DNA from: Frigoribacterium sp. Leaf8
Lineage (GTDB): Bacteria; Actinomycetota; Actinomycetes; Actinomycetales; Microbacteriaceae
Assembly: GCF_001421165.1 (NCBI RefSeq)
Contig: NZ_LMKB01000005.1
Location: forward strand, 1,214,891-1,259,700
Length of the DNA: 44,810 nt
Direction of reading: 5' to 3'
A model generated the notes under the pieces. It worked only from the letters and a program-made list of their open reading frames with translations, did not search any database and was not told the DNA's origin. The position numbers and the translations under genes were made by a program. The first letter of the stretch is position 1. Each line of letters opens with the position of its first letter. Positions 1 to 9,518 of the stretch are shown here, piece by piece.

Positions 1-560
1 GTGGCGGCCAGCGCCGACGAGGTCTCGCGGACGAAGTCGTCGAGGTCGCCGGGGTCACGCGACGTGACGAGCGTGAAGCCCTGCTCGACGTCGGTCACCA
101 CCGAACGGTCGACCCAGCTGCCGCCGGCGTTGCGGACGTCGGTCTGCAGCGACGCATAGGAGGTGAGCTCCTTGCCCGTCACGAGGCCGGCCTCGATGAG
201 CGCCCACGGGCCGTGGCAGATCGCCGCGATCGGCTTGCCCGCCGTGGCGAAGGCCTTCACCAGGTCGACGGCGTCGCTCTCGGTGCGGAGGGTGTCCGCG
301 TTGATGGTGCCGCCGGGAACGAGCAGGAGGTCGTGGTCGGCGGCGTCGACCTCGGCGATGGTCGTGTCGGGGCGGACGGTCTGCCCCGGGTCCTTGTCGC
401 CGACGAGCGTCTGGATCGGCTCGGTGGAGACGCCGGCGACGACGACGGTGGCGCCCTGCTCGCGCAGCTTCGCGACGGGGACGATGAGCTCGTCCTGCTC
501 GACGCCGTAGTTGGTGACGATCGCGAGAACGCGGCGTCCGGTGAGTTCGGTGCTTGCCAT
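1..560 (-). CDS. PfpI/DJ-1 family protein (YhbO-like), 3' end cut by window edge
   Basis: A class I glutamine-amidotransferase-fold protein of the PfpI/DJ-1/YhbO group. Members are described as proteases, chaperones or glyoxalase/deglycase-type stress proteins; the sequence does not say which. About 186 residues are in the window, close to the family's usual 170-190, so only the last few residues are missing. The nucleophile elbow AAICHGPW puts the catalytic Cys at residue 115, followed by His116. Glu24 in GVEQDEL is the likely partner acid, and LLVPGGT near residue 79 is the usual glycine turn. The ATG start is preceded by AGGAG with good spacing. It stands alone, downstream of the SorC-type regulator in the same direction with a gap of about 120 bases. 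Cytoplasmic; no signal peptide. Confidence 0.88.
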   Translation of the reverse strand, partial: MASTELTGRRVLAIVTNYGVEQDELIVPVAKLREQGATVVVAGVSTEPIQTLVGDKDPGQTVRPDTTIAEVDAADHDLLLVPGGTINADTLRTESDAVDLVKAFATAGKPIAAICHGPWALIEAGLVTGKELTSYASLQTDVRNAGGSWVDRSVVTDVEQGFTLVTSRDPGDLDDFVRETSSALAA

Positions 561-683
561 GGTGATGCTCCTCTCGGGGCCGGTCGGGGCCCGGTGTGCG
601 ACGCCTCCCGTCTACGCGGGCGGGCTGGGTCGTGGCTGGCTCGGTGTACCCCACCCGCGCCTCCGGACCGCGGCCCCTCCCGC

Positions 684-1646
684 TCAGCTGGCCAGGAGCG
701 CCCTGGCGGTCCCCTCGTCGAGGATGAGGTCGGTGACCAGGCCCGCGGCGAGCGCACCGCGGACGCTGACCACCTTGGCCTCCCCCGCGACGACGCAGAC
801 GCGACGCGGCGTGCGTCGGATGGTCGCCAGGTCGGGCCCGGTGGCGCGCCGGTTGAGCTCGATGTCGGCCGACGAGCCGTCCTCGCGGAAGAACACGGTC
901 GCGACGTCGCCCACCACGTGGTCGTGGGCCAGACTGTCGTGGTCGCTCTGCTCGAGGTAACCACCCGAGTAGACGTGGCTCGGCACGTGTGCCTCGCGCG
1001 AGCCGACGCCGAAGACGACGAGGTCCATGGCGCCCTGCAGCGAGAGGACGCGTCGGGTGCTGCGCTCCCGCCACAGGGCGCTCTTGGTGGCGGGGTCGTC
1101 GAAGAACGCGGGCACGGGGAACTGCTGGATCAGGGCGCCGTACGCGTGGCCGAACCGACGCAGGATCTCGCTGGCGTACTCGATGCCGGTCGTGCGGGTG
1201 TTCGCCGCACCGTTGAGCTGGACGAAGACGGTGTTGTGCGTGGTCTTGGGCACCAGGTACCGGCTGACCGCACTGACGGTGGAGCCCCAGGCGACGCCGA
1301 CGACCATGTTCGAGTCGACGTACTGGGTGAGCGTTCGTGCAGCCGACAGCGCGACCCGGTCGAGCCGGTCGACGTCGCTGGTCTGGTCGGGCACCGGGAC
1401 CACGTGCGCGACCACGCCGAACCGCCGGTGCAGCCCGTCGCCCACGGCCGTCGGCTGGTCGAGCGGGGACTTGATCTGGATGTCGACGAGGCCCGTCTCG
1501 CGTGCCGCCTTCAGGAGGCGCGACACCGACGAGCGGGACGTCTGCAGTTCGTGCGCGATCGCCTCCATCGTGAGGTCCTGCATGTAGTAGAGGTGCGCGG
1601 CGCGCAGGGCCTCCTGTGTGCGTTCGGACGTGTCGCCAGCGACCAA
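684..1646 (-). CDS. SorC/DeoR-type sugar-binding transcriptional regulator
   Basis: A 320-residue one-component regulator. An N-terminal helix-turn-helix (about residues 26-50, LTMEAIAHELQTSRSSVSRL) is followed by a SorC-type sugar-phosphate-binding domain with a GVAWGST phosphate-binding loop and a C-terminal segment VVAGEAKVVSVRGALAAG typical of the family. I chose the TTG start at 1646 because AAGGAGG lies five bases upstream; an ATG further upstream would put the operators inside the gene. It is transcribed away from glpD, and two TGCAC/GTGCA palindromes lie between the two start regions. Regulation of glpD and of itself is therefore likely (inference). The effector is probably a glycerol- or triose-derived phosphate, but the sequence does not prove this. 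Confidence 0.85.
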   Translation of the reverse strand: MVAGDTSERTQEALRAAHLYYMQDLTMEAIAHELQTSRSSVSRLLKAARETGLVDIQIKSPLDQPTAVGDGLHRRFGVVAHVVPVPDQTSDVDRLDRVALSAARTLTQYVDSNMVVGVAWGSTVSAVSRYLVPKTTHNTVFVQLNGAANTRTTGIEYASEILRRFGHAYGALIQQFPVPAFFDDPATKSALWRERSTRRVLSLQGAMDLVVFGVGSREAHVPSHVYSGGYLEQSDHDSLAHDHVVGDVATVFFREDGSSADIELNRRATGPDLATIRRTPRRVCVVAGEAKVVSVRGALAAGLVTDLILDEGTARALLAS

Positions 1647-1657
1647 CGGGACCTCCT

Positions 1658-1671
1658 TGCACGTTCGTGCA
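1658..1671. promoter_or_regulatory. Operator-like palindrome TGCAC-N4-GTGCA (proximal)
   Basis: The 14-base near-palindrome TGCACGTTCGTGCA lies just upstream of the regulator's Shine-Dalgarno sequence. Its centre is about 21 bases, two helical turns, from a second copy at 1679. Likely binding site of the adjacent SorC-type regulator; binding is inferred. Confidence 0.6.
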
Positions 1672-1678
1672 GATACGT

Positions 1679-1693
1679 TGCACCTTGTGTGCA
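1679..1693. promoter_or_regulatory. Operator-like palindrome TGCAC-N5-GTGCA (distal)
   Basis: TGCACCTTGTGTGCA is the second palindromic half of a paired operator between the SorC-type regulator and glpD. It overlaps TTGTGT (1685-1690), a possible -35 element for glpD, so binding would plausibly block or modulate glpD transcription. Confidence 0.58.
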
Positions 1694-1775
1694 TCGGGAC
1701 GACGATGAATCTACCGGCCCGCAGGACGAGTCGGTCACCACCACCTGACATCGCATCTCGAAAGAAGCAGTGACC

Positions 1776-3521
1776 ATGTCGAAGAAGACAGACTCGATCC
1801 GTCCCAACGTGCAGCGCATCGTCGACCGCCCGACGGCACAGGTGCTCGTCGTCGGCGGTGGCATCAACGGCATCGCGACCTTCCGCGACCTCGCCCTCCA
1901 GGGCGTCGACGTCGTGCTCGTCGAACGGGCCGACTACGCATCCGGCGCGTCCGCCGCGTCGTCCCACATGATCCACGGCGGCATCCGCTACCTCGAGAAC
2001 GGCGAGTTCCGCCTCGTCCGCGAGAGCGTCGAAGAGCGCAACGGCCTGCTGAAGATCGCCCCGCACTACGTCAAGCCGCTGCAGACCACGATGCCGATCT
2101 TCTCGACGTTCAGCGGCATCATGAACGCCCCCTTGCGCATGCTGACGCACAAGCAGCGCTCCACGAAGGAGCGCGGCGCACTGCTGATCAAGGTCGGCAT
2201 GACCATGTACGACTCGTTCTCGCGTGACGGCGGCTCGGTGCCCCGTCACAAGTTCCTCGGTCGCAAGAAGGCGCTGGCCGAGATGCCGCACCTCAACAAG
2301 GCCCTCAAGTACACGGGCACCTACTACGACGCGTCGGTGCACGAGCCCGAGCGCCTCGCGCTCGACGTGTTGAAGGACGGCCTGGCCGCCGGCGACAACG
2401 CCCGCAGCGCCAACTACCTCGAGGCCGTAGGGACCGCCGACGGCGGCGTGACCCTGCGCGACGTCGTCAGCGGGACCGAGTTCACGGTGAAGGCCGACGT
2501 CGTCATCAACGCGTCGGGCCCCTGGACCGACCTCACCAACAAGGCCTTCGGTGCCGAGTCGCAGTACATGGGCGGCACCAAGGGGTCGCACATCGTCGTC
2601 GACAGCCCCGAGTTGCTCGAGGCCACGAACGGTCGCGAGATCTTCTTCGAGAACAACGACGGCCGCATCGTCCTGATCTACCCGCTCAAGGGTCGCGTGC
2701 TCATCGGCACGACCGACCTCGAGGCCGACATGGCCGAGCCGGCCGTCTGCACCGAAGAAGAGGTCGACTACTTCTTCGACCTGGTGAAGCACGTCTACCC
2801 CGACATCGAGCTCAATCGCGACCACATCGTCTACCGCTACTCGGGCGTCCGCCCCCTGCCCAAGCACGACGACCTCGCCGCGGGTTTCGTGTCGCGCGAC
2901 TACCGCATCGTCGAGACCGAGGTCGCCGAGCTGCCCGGCACGGCCGTCCTCAGCCTGGTCGGCGGCAAGTGGACCACCTTCCGTGCCCTGTCGGCGCACC
3001 TCTCGACCGAGGCGACGACGAAGCTCGGCGTGAAGCGCACGGTCGACACCACCGGCATGGCGATCGGCGGCGGCAAGGGCTTCCCCACCACCGAGGGCGC
3101 CCGCACCACCTGGGTCGCGGCCCACGCCGACGGGCTCGACTGTGACCAGGTCGACCGTCTGCTCACCCGCTACGGCACCCGCGCCTCCGACGTCATCGAG
3201 GTGCTGCTCGACCAGCCGTCGCAGGCCCTCGAGGCCGACTCGACGCTGACCACGGCCGAGATCGCCTACTTCGCCGAGCACGAGGACGCCGTCCACCTGG
3301 CCGACGTCGTCCTGCGCCGCACGAACCTCGCGTTCGTCGGGGGCGTCACCATCGAGTTGCTCACCGAGATCGCGGACGTCATGGCCCGCTCGCTCGGATG
3401 GACGACCGAGCAGCGCGACGACGAGATCGAGCAGACCCTGACGACCCTGCGCGACTCGCACGGCGTCGAGGTCCACTCGCAGCACGTGCCTGCGGCGGCC
3501 CCCGCCGCGGCGACGAACTGA
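1776..3521 (+). CDS. glpD: Glycerol-3-phosphate dehydrogenase (FAD-dependent)
   Basis: Oxidises glycerol-3-phosphate to dihydroxyacetone phosphate and passes the electrons via FAD to the quinone pool at the inner face of the membrane. The 581-residue product shows the N-terminal dinucleotide-binding motif VLVVGGGINGIA (residues 23-34), then the family block GASAASSHMIHGGIRYLE, a substrate-site segment YRYSGVRPL, the FAD-closing motif LSLVGGKWTTFR, and the C-terminal alpha-helical cap typical of GlpD. Length fits actinobacterial GlpD. The ATG at 1776 is chosen over an in-frame GTG at 1770 because the AAAGAAG ribosome-binding site is better spaced. It is divergent from a SorC-type regulator with paired operators between them. 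A strong hairpin terminator follows. No glpF or glpK is adjacent. Confidence 0.95.
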   Translation: MSKKTDSIRPNVQRIVDRPTAQVLVVGGGINGIATFRDLALQGVDVVLVERADYASGASAASSHMIHGGIRYLENGEFRLVRESVEERNGLLKIAPHYVKPLQTTMPIFSTFSGIMNAPLRMLTHKQRSTKERGALLIKVGMTMYDSFSRDGGSVPRHKFLGRKKALAEMPHLNKALKYTGTYYDASVHEPERLALDVLKDGLAAGDNARSANYLEAVGTADGGVTLRDVVSGTEFTVKADVVINASGPWTDLTNKAFGAESQYMGGTKGSHIVVDSPELLEATNGREIFFENNDGRIVLIYPLKGRVLIGTTDLEADMAEPAVCTEEEVDYFFDLVKHVYPDIELNRDHIVYRYSGVRPLPKHDDLAAGFVSRDYRIVETEVAELPGTAVLSLVGGKWTTFRALSAHLSTEATTKLGVKRTVDTTGMAIGGGKGFPTTEGARTTWVAAHADGLDCDQVDRLLTRYGTRASDVIEVLLDQPSQALEADSTLTTAEIAYFAEHEDAVHLADVVLRRTNLAFVGGVTIELLTEIADVMARSLGWTTEQRDDEIEQTLTTLRDSHGVEVHSQHVPAAAPAAATN

Positions 3522-3539
3522 CGACACCGACCCGATCGA

Positions 3540-3574
3540 GAAGCCCCGCCCCTCCCTCCGAGGGGCGGGGCTTC
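3540..3574 (+). terminator. Rho-independent-type hairpin after glpD
   Basis: A perfect 14-bp stem (GAAGCCCCGCCCCT and its complement) with a 7-base loop starts 19 bases after the glpD stop. There is no U-tract, as is usual in high-GC actinobacteria. Confidence 0.85.
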
Positions 3575-3701
3575 GTCGTCGTCGCCGAGGATCTCGTGAC
3601 CTGACATTGACATGTCGACTTCGCTGCCCATCGGGCAAAATGTGACGTTTCCGTATTAGGATGCTGGCCGGGCAGACGCCCGTGAGGATCTAGGAGGCCG
3701 C

Positions 3702-4361
3702 ATGCCGATTCCCGTCACTCCCCCTGCCGCCGAACGACAGCTGCTGCGCGACACGGTCCGCAGCCGCATCCGTGACGCGATCATCGACGGCACGCTCGAA
3801 CCGGGCGAACGCCTGCACGACGACGAGCTGATCGCCTGGCTGCAGGTGTCGCGCACCCCGATCCGCGAGGCACTCGGCGACCTCGTGCGCGCCGGCCTCG
3901 TCGAGATGGCGCCGAACCGCTACACGAAGGTCGCGACGCCGAAGGCCGAAGAGGCCGTCCAGGCGGTCCAGACCCTGGGCGTGCTCTTCGGCGGCGCCGT
4001 CCGGTTGGCCGTCCCGAACCTGCCGGACGCCGTCAAGCGAGAGATCGTGCGGGCCATCGACGTCTGCCTCGGCGACCTCGACCGTGAAGACGCCCCGGCG
4101 TTGAACGCCCACGCCATCGCGCTGTTCTCGACCTACGTCGACCACTGCGGCAATCCGTCACTGGTCAAGGTCTGCACCGACGTCACCGACGGCCTCGCCT
4201 ACAAACTGCGCGTGCCGAACATCGTGCAGGTGCTGCAGTGGGACTCGATGGCCGACTCGTTCGCCGCCCTGCGCGAGGCGACCGAGGCGGGCGACCCCAT
4301 CGCCGCCGAACTCGCCGCCGAGGACCTGCACGCCCTACCCGGCCAGCGCCCCGTCGCCTGA
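3702..4361 (+). CDS. GntR family transcriptional regulator
   Basis: A 219-residue regulator. The winged helix-turn-helix of the GntR family covers about residues 17-72, with the signature IRDAIIDGTLEPGERL followed by VSRTPIREALGDLVRAGLVE. The C-terminal part is all-helical and FCD/FadR-like but divergent; I cannot identify its metal or ligand residues with confidence. AGGAGG sits five bases before the ATG. It is a single gene downstream of the glpD terminator and convergent with the CNNM pair. A possible -35 TTGACA lies at 3607-3612, without a convincing -10 at the normal distance. Target unknown; no metabolic gene is co-transcribed. Confidence 0.85.
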   Translation: MPIPVTPPAAERQLLRDTVRSRIRDAIIDGTLEPGERLHDDELIAWLQVSRTPIREALGDLVRAGLVEMAPNRYTKVATPKAEEAVQAVQTLGVLFGGAVRLAVPNLPDAVKREIVRAIDVCLGDLDREDAPALNAHAIALFSTYVDHCGNPSLVKVCTDVTDGLAYKLRVPNIVQVLQWDSMADSFAALREATEAGDPIAAELAAEDLHALPGQRPVA

Positions 4362-4381
4362 GCGGGCGGGCGCGGCCGACC

Positions 4382-4435
4382 GAGCGGGCACGGGCGACCG
4401 AGCGGGCACGGCCGACCGAGCGGGCACGGCCGACC
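4382..4435. repeat. Three tandem 18-bp repeats between convergent genes
   Basis: Unit GAGCGGGCACGGCCGACC occurs at 4382, 4400 and 4418; the first copy differs by one base, and a degenerate fourth copy precedes them and includes the stop codon of the GntR gene. It fills the gap between two convergent genes. Probably slippage-generated spacer; a terminator role is possible but not shown. Confidence 0.8.
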
Positions 4436-4448
4436 GTCCCTCGACCCG

Positions 4449-5489
4449 TCAGACCGCCGTGACGTCGTCGACCTCGCCGACGAGTTCTTCGATGATGTCC
4501 TCCAAGAACAGCACGCCGGTGGTGACGCCCTCGGGCGAGACGGATCGGGCGACGTGCGCGCCGACCCGGCGCATCGAGGCCAGGGCGTCCTCGAGGTCGG
4601 TGTCGCGGCCCACGGCGCCCAGGCGGCGGATGCGCTTCTCGGGCACGGGTGCCTCGAAGGCCCCGTCGCCGGTGAGGTCCATGACGTCCTTGAGGTGCAG
4701 GTAACCCGTGGGCTGGCCGTCTCCGTCGGTGAGCACGTACCGCGAGTACCCCCGGGCCGCCACGGCGCGCTGCACGTCGGCCGGAGTCGACCCCGGCGCC
4801 AGGTGCACCATCTCGTCGAGGGGCACCTCGACGTCGCGCACCTTGCGGGTGGTGAACTCGAACGCCGCCGACAGGGTGCCCGACGAGTCCGTCAGCGTGC
4901 CCTCGCGGGTCGACTGCTGGACGATCGTGGCGACCTCGTCGAGCGTGTACGAGCTCGTCGCCTCGTCCTTCGGCTCGACCCGGAAGAGCCTCAGCACGCC
5001 GTTGGCGATCGCGTTGAGCGACCAGATGACCGGCTTGAACACCGTCGCCACGAAGACGAGCGGGGGCGCCAGGATGAGCGCCGCCCGGTCGGGCACCGAG
5101 AACGACAGGTTCTTCGGGATCATCTCGCCGACGACCACGTGCAAGAACGTGACGAGCACGAGCGCCACGACGAACGCGACGACGCCGATCGCCTCGGCCG
5201 AGAGGCTGGTGAGACCGAGCGGGATCTCGAGCAGGTGGTGGATCGCCGGCTCCGAGACGTTCAAGATGACCAGCGAGCAGACGGTGATGCCCAACTGGCT
5301 GGTGGCCAGCATGAGCGTCGCGTGTTCCATCGCCCACAGGGTCGTCTTCGCGGCCTTGCTGCCGGCCTCGGCACGCGGCTCGATCTGCGATCGGCGTGCC
5401 GAGATGACGGCGAACTCGGCGCCGACGAAGAACCCGTTGACGATCAGCAGCACGACCAGCCAGACGATTCCGGGCAGGTACTCGTTCAT
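4449..5489 (-). CDS. CNNM/CorC-type membrane protein with CBS pair (short form)
   Basis: A 346-residue member of the HlyC/CorC (CNNM, 'hemolysin-like') family, linked in bacteria to magnesium/cobalt homeostasis. The N-terminal DUF21 transmembrane domain (IVWLVVLLIVNGFFVGAEFAVI, then three more hydrophobic segments to about residue 150) is followed by a CBS-domain pair (about residues 200-340), ending in LFLEDIIEELVGEVDD. Unlike its upstream partner it lacks the C-terminal CorC/HlyC transporter-associated domain. The ATG overlaps the partner's stop by four bases, so the two are translationally coupled and may form a heteromer (inference). Confidence 0.9.
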   Translation of the reverse strand: MNEYLPGIVWLVVLLIVNGFFVGAEFAVISARRSQIEPRAEAGSKAAKTTLWAMEHATLMLATSQLGITVCSLVILNVSEPAIHHLLEIPLGLTSLSAEAIGVVAFVVALVLVTFLHVVVGEMIPKNLSFSVPDRAALILAPPLVFVATVFKPVIWSLNAIANGVLRLFRVEPKDEATSSYTLDEVATIVQQSTREGTLTDSSGTLSAAFEFTTRKVRDVEVPLDEMVHLAPGSTPADVQRAVAARGYSRYVLTDGDGQPTGYLHLKDVMDLTGDGAFEAPVPEKRIRRLGAVGRDTDLEDALASMRRVGAHVARSVSPEGVTTGVLFLEDIIEELVGEVDDVTAV

Positions 5490-6865
5490 CGGTCGACCCC
5501 TTCGGTCAGCGAGGCGACCACGCGGTCGTGCTCGGTCGTGGGTGCGGCGGCATCGAGGCCGCCGTCAGGTGGGGCCGGCACGAAACGCAGGCGTTCGAGG
5601 CGTCCGTTCGCGACGCGTTCGACCCGCAGGCTGCCGCTGCCGCTCTCGAGGGCGACCTCGTCGCCCACCTCGGGCAGGCGGTCGAGCCGGTCGATGACGA
5701 ATCCGGCCACCGTCTCGTAGTCGCCGTCGTCGGGCACGCGGATGCCCGCCCGGTCGGCCAGCTCGTCGGGCCGGAGGGCACCGTCGAAGAGCACGGTGCC
5801 GGCCTGGCGCACGATGCCCACGCGGGCTCGGTCGTGCTCGTCCTCGAGCTCGCCGACGAGCTCTTCGACGACGTCCTCGAGCGTGACGAGGCCGGCGGTG
5901 CCGCCGAACTCGTCACGCACCACGGCCATCTGCAGGCCGCCGTGGCGCAGCAGGCCGAGCAGCGAATCGGTGCCCATGCTCTCGGGCACGAAGCGCGCCT
6001 CCTGCATGAGGGCGGTCGCGACGACGGAGGCGCGCTCGGCGAGCGGGACCGCGAACGCGTGCTTCACGTGCACCACCCCGACGATGTCGTCGCTGTCGTC
6101 GCCGATCACGGGGAACCGCGAGAAGCCCGAGGTCAGGGCGGCCTCGACGACGTCGGCGGCCGAGCCGGTCGACGCGATGGTCGTCATGCGGACGCGCGGC
6201 GTCATCACCTCGGAGGCGTCGTGCTGCGAGAAGCGCAGGGTACGGCCCAGCAGGGTCGCGTGGTCCTGGTCGAGCTGGCCCTCGAGGGCCGACCGGCGCA
6301 CGAGCGAACTCAGCTCTTCGGCCGAGCGGGCGCCCGACAACTCTTCTTTGGGCTCGATGCCCATGGCGCGGATGGCCGCGTTGGCGGTGTTGTTGAAGAG
6401 CAGGATGAGCGGCTTGAAGACCGTGGTGAACGCGGCCTGGAACGGCACGACGAACTTCGCGGTGGCGAGCGGCAGCGCGAGGGCGAAGTTCTTCGGCACG
6501 AGCTCGCCGACGACCATCGAGAAGAGGGTGGCGAGCACGATGCCCGCGACGCTGCCGACGACCGGGACGGCCGCGGCGGGCACGCCCAGGGAGTCGAGCG
6601 GACCGCTCAGCATCGAACTGATGGCGGGCTCGAAGGTGTACCCGGTCAGCAGGGTCGTCAGCGTGATGCCGAGCTGCGCACCGGAGAGGTGCGTCGAGGT
6701 GATGCGCAACGCCTTGATCGTGGGACCGAGGCGTTTCTCGCCCCGGTCGCGCCGCGCCTCCAGCTCGTTCCGGTCGAGGTTGACCAGCGAGAACTCGGAC
6801 GCGACGAAGAAGCCGGTGCCGACGGTGAGCACGAGGCCGATGCCGACCATGACCCAGTCATTCAT
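5486..6865 (-). CDS. CNNM/CorC-type membrane protein with CBS pair and CorC_HlyC domain
   Basis: A 459-residue full-length member of the same family as the next gene. It has a DUF21 membrane domain (about 1-180, with TGFFVASEFSLVNLDRNEL and MVVGELVPKNFALA), a CBS pair (about 200-335, VMTPRVRM and FPVIGDDSDDIVGVVHVKH), the conserved EFGGTAGLVTLEDVVEELVGE, and a C-terminal CorC/HlyC domain (about 350-440). The start ATG has GGGGAGGGG upstream. First gene of a two-gene operon; the 170 bases before it hold no recognisable riboswitch. Expected role: divalent-cation (Mg2+/Co2+) homeostasis at the cytoplasmic membrane. Direction of transport is debated for the family and cannot be read from sequence. 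Confidence 0.92.
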   Translation of the reverse strand: MNDWVMVGIGLVLTVGTGFFVASEFSLVNLDRNELEARRDRGEKRLGPTIKALRITSTHLSGAQLGITLTTLLTGYTFEPAISSMLSGPLDSLGVPAAAVPVVGSVAGIVLATLFSMVVGELVPKNFALALPLATAKFVVPFQAAFTTVFKPLILLFNNTANAAIRAMGIEPKEELSGARSAEELSSLVRRSALEGQLDQDHATLLGRTLRFSQHDASEVMTPRVRMTTIASTGSAADVVEAALTSGFSRFPVIGDDSDDIVGVVHVKHAFAVPLAERASVVATALMQEARFVPESMGTDSLLGLLRHGGLQMAVVRDEFGGTAGLVTLEDVVEELVGELEDEHDRARVGIVRQAGTVLFDGALRPDELADRAGIRVPDDGDYETVAGFVIDRLDRLPEVGDEVALESGSGSLRVERVANGRLERLRFVPAPPDGGLDAAAPTTEHDRVVASLTEGVDR

Positions 6866-7024
6866 GTCGCCCCTCCCCGTCTGTGACGACCGCGCGGGCG
6901 GTCAGGCGTGGGAGAGGCCAGGGCATGTGAGAGGGAGGTTCGTCCATGACCGAGAACAGTAAGCAGATCCCCCGACCGATGCCTGAGAACGTGCAGTCGA
7001 TGCAGTCGACCCGCCCTCGAGCCG

Positions 7025-7038
7025 AGGAGGCGCGGGTC
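7025..7038 (+). repeat. Dispersed 14-mer AGGAGGCGCGGGTC, exact copy
   Basis: Exact copy overlapping the stop codon of the leftward GntR gene and running into the intergenic region. One of nine exact copies in the window; see the finding on this motif. Confidence 0.85.
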
Positions 7039-7853
7039 AGGCCGGAGGGGCCGCCGCCGCCGAGGTGGTCGGCGTGGAGGTCTCCGACGTCGAGATCGTG
7101 GGCGTCGGGATGGTCGGCGTCGGGATGGTCGGCGTCGGGATGGTCGGCGGCAGGGCGGGCGGAGTGGCCCGCAGGTCGGCCACGCGGTCGGCCGGCTCGG
7201 TGCGGGCGAGGAACCCGATGCGCGACTCGCGCACGTGCCAGCCCATCAGCTCGGCGGCCCCGGCCTCGTCGCCGGCGTCGATCGCCGCGAGGATGCGTCG
7301 GTGGTCGGGCCAGAGCCGCTTGCCTCGCGAGAAGGTGTCGAGGGCGTACAGCCACTCGATCTTGTTCGACAGCTGGCGCAGCAGGGTGGCCAGGGTGGCG
7401 CTCCCGCTCAGCTGCGCCACGCCCACGTGGAACCGGTCGTTCAGTTCGACGAGACGGTCGAGGTCGCCGGCCTCGACGGCGGCGTCCCCGTCGTCGAGCA
7501 GCTGGCCGAGCACGCGCCGCGTGCGCCACCAGTCCTCGGGCGGGCGCGGCTCTCCGAACAGCTCGCGCGCCCGCTGGGCGGCGCGTCGCGCGGTCGAGAT
7601 CTCGAGGGCCTCGCGGACGGCGAAGAGGTCGTCGGCCTCGTCGACCGGGATCGCCGCGACCCGGCTGCCCACGTGAGGCGTCGACTCGACGAACCCCTCG
7701 GCCTCGAGCGCACGCAGCGCCTCGCGCACGGGGACGCGCGAGACGCCGTGGCGGCGGGCGACCGACGCCTCGGTGATGCGCGTCCCCGGCACGAGGGCGC
7801 CCTCGACGATCTCGCGACGCAGGGCGTCGACGAGGACGACGGGCGTCGGGCCC

Positions 7854-7873
<20 letters not shown>
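7037..7873 (-). CDS. GntR/FCD family regulator of the peptide-uptake operon
   Basis: About 278 residues. The N-terminal winged HTH (LVDALRREIVEGALVPGTRI ... HGVSRVPVREALRALEAEGF) is followed by an FCD ligand domain with the metal-binding pattern LNDRFHVGV and H near DHRRILAAI and GWHV. The C-terminal tail is unusual: a Thr-Pro-Ile repeat (TIPTP units) encoded by 15-bp tandem repeats. Start taken as GTG at 7873, which overlaps the upstream ATPase gene by 20 bases; an in-frame ATG at 7912 would lengthen the overlap. Last gene of the leftward operon. FadR/FCD regulators commonly bind TNGTATACNA-type sites, and such sites sit at the operon promoter (15072-15115), so autoregulation of the whole operon is likely (inference). 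Confidence 0.85.
7101..7145. repeat. 15-bp tandem repeats encoding a TIPTP tail
   Basis: Three exact copies of GGCGTCGGGATGGTC, plus a degenerate one upstream, inside the 3' end of the GntR/FCD gene. In frame, so copy-number change would alter only the length of a Pro/Thr-rich tail. Confidence 0.9.

Positions 7874-9501
<1,628 letters not shown>

Positions 9502-9518
<17 letters not shown>

Noticed and set aside
1650-3638. An upstream in-frame extension of the SorC-type regulator across the glpD gene.
   Set aside because: The extension is the antisense of glpD. A TTG with an excellent ribosome-binding site at 1646 gives the normal family length.
6866-7036. A cation-sensing riboswitch (M-box or ydaO type) before the CNNM genes.
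   Set aside because: I could not find the conserved core of either class; only a repeated TCGACTGCA and a 14-mer copy are visible.
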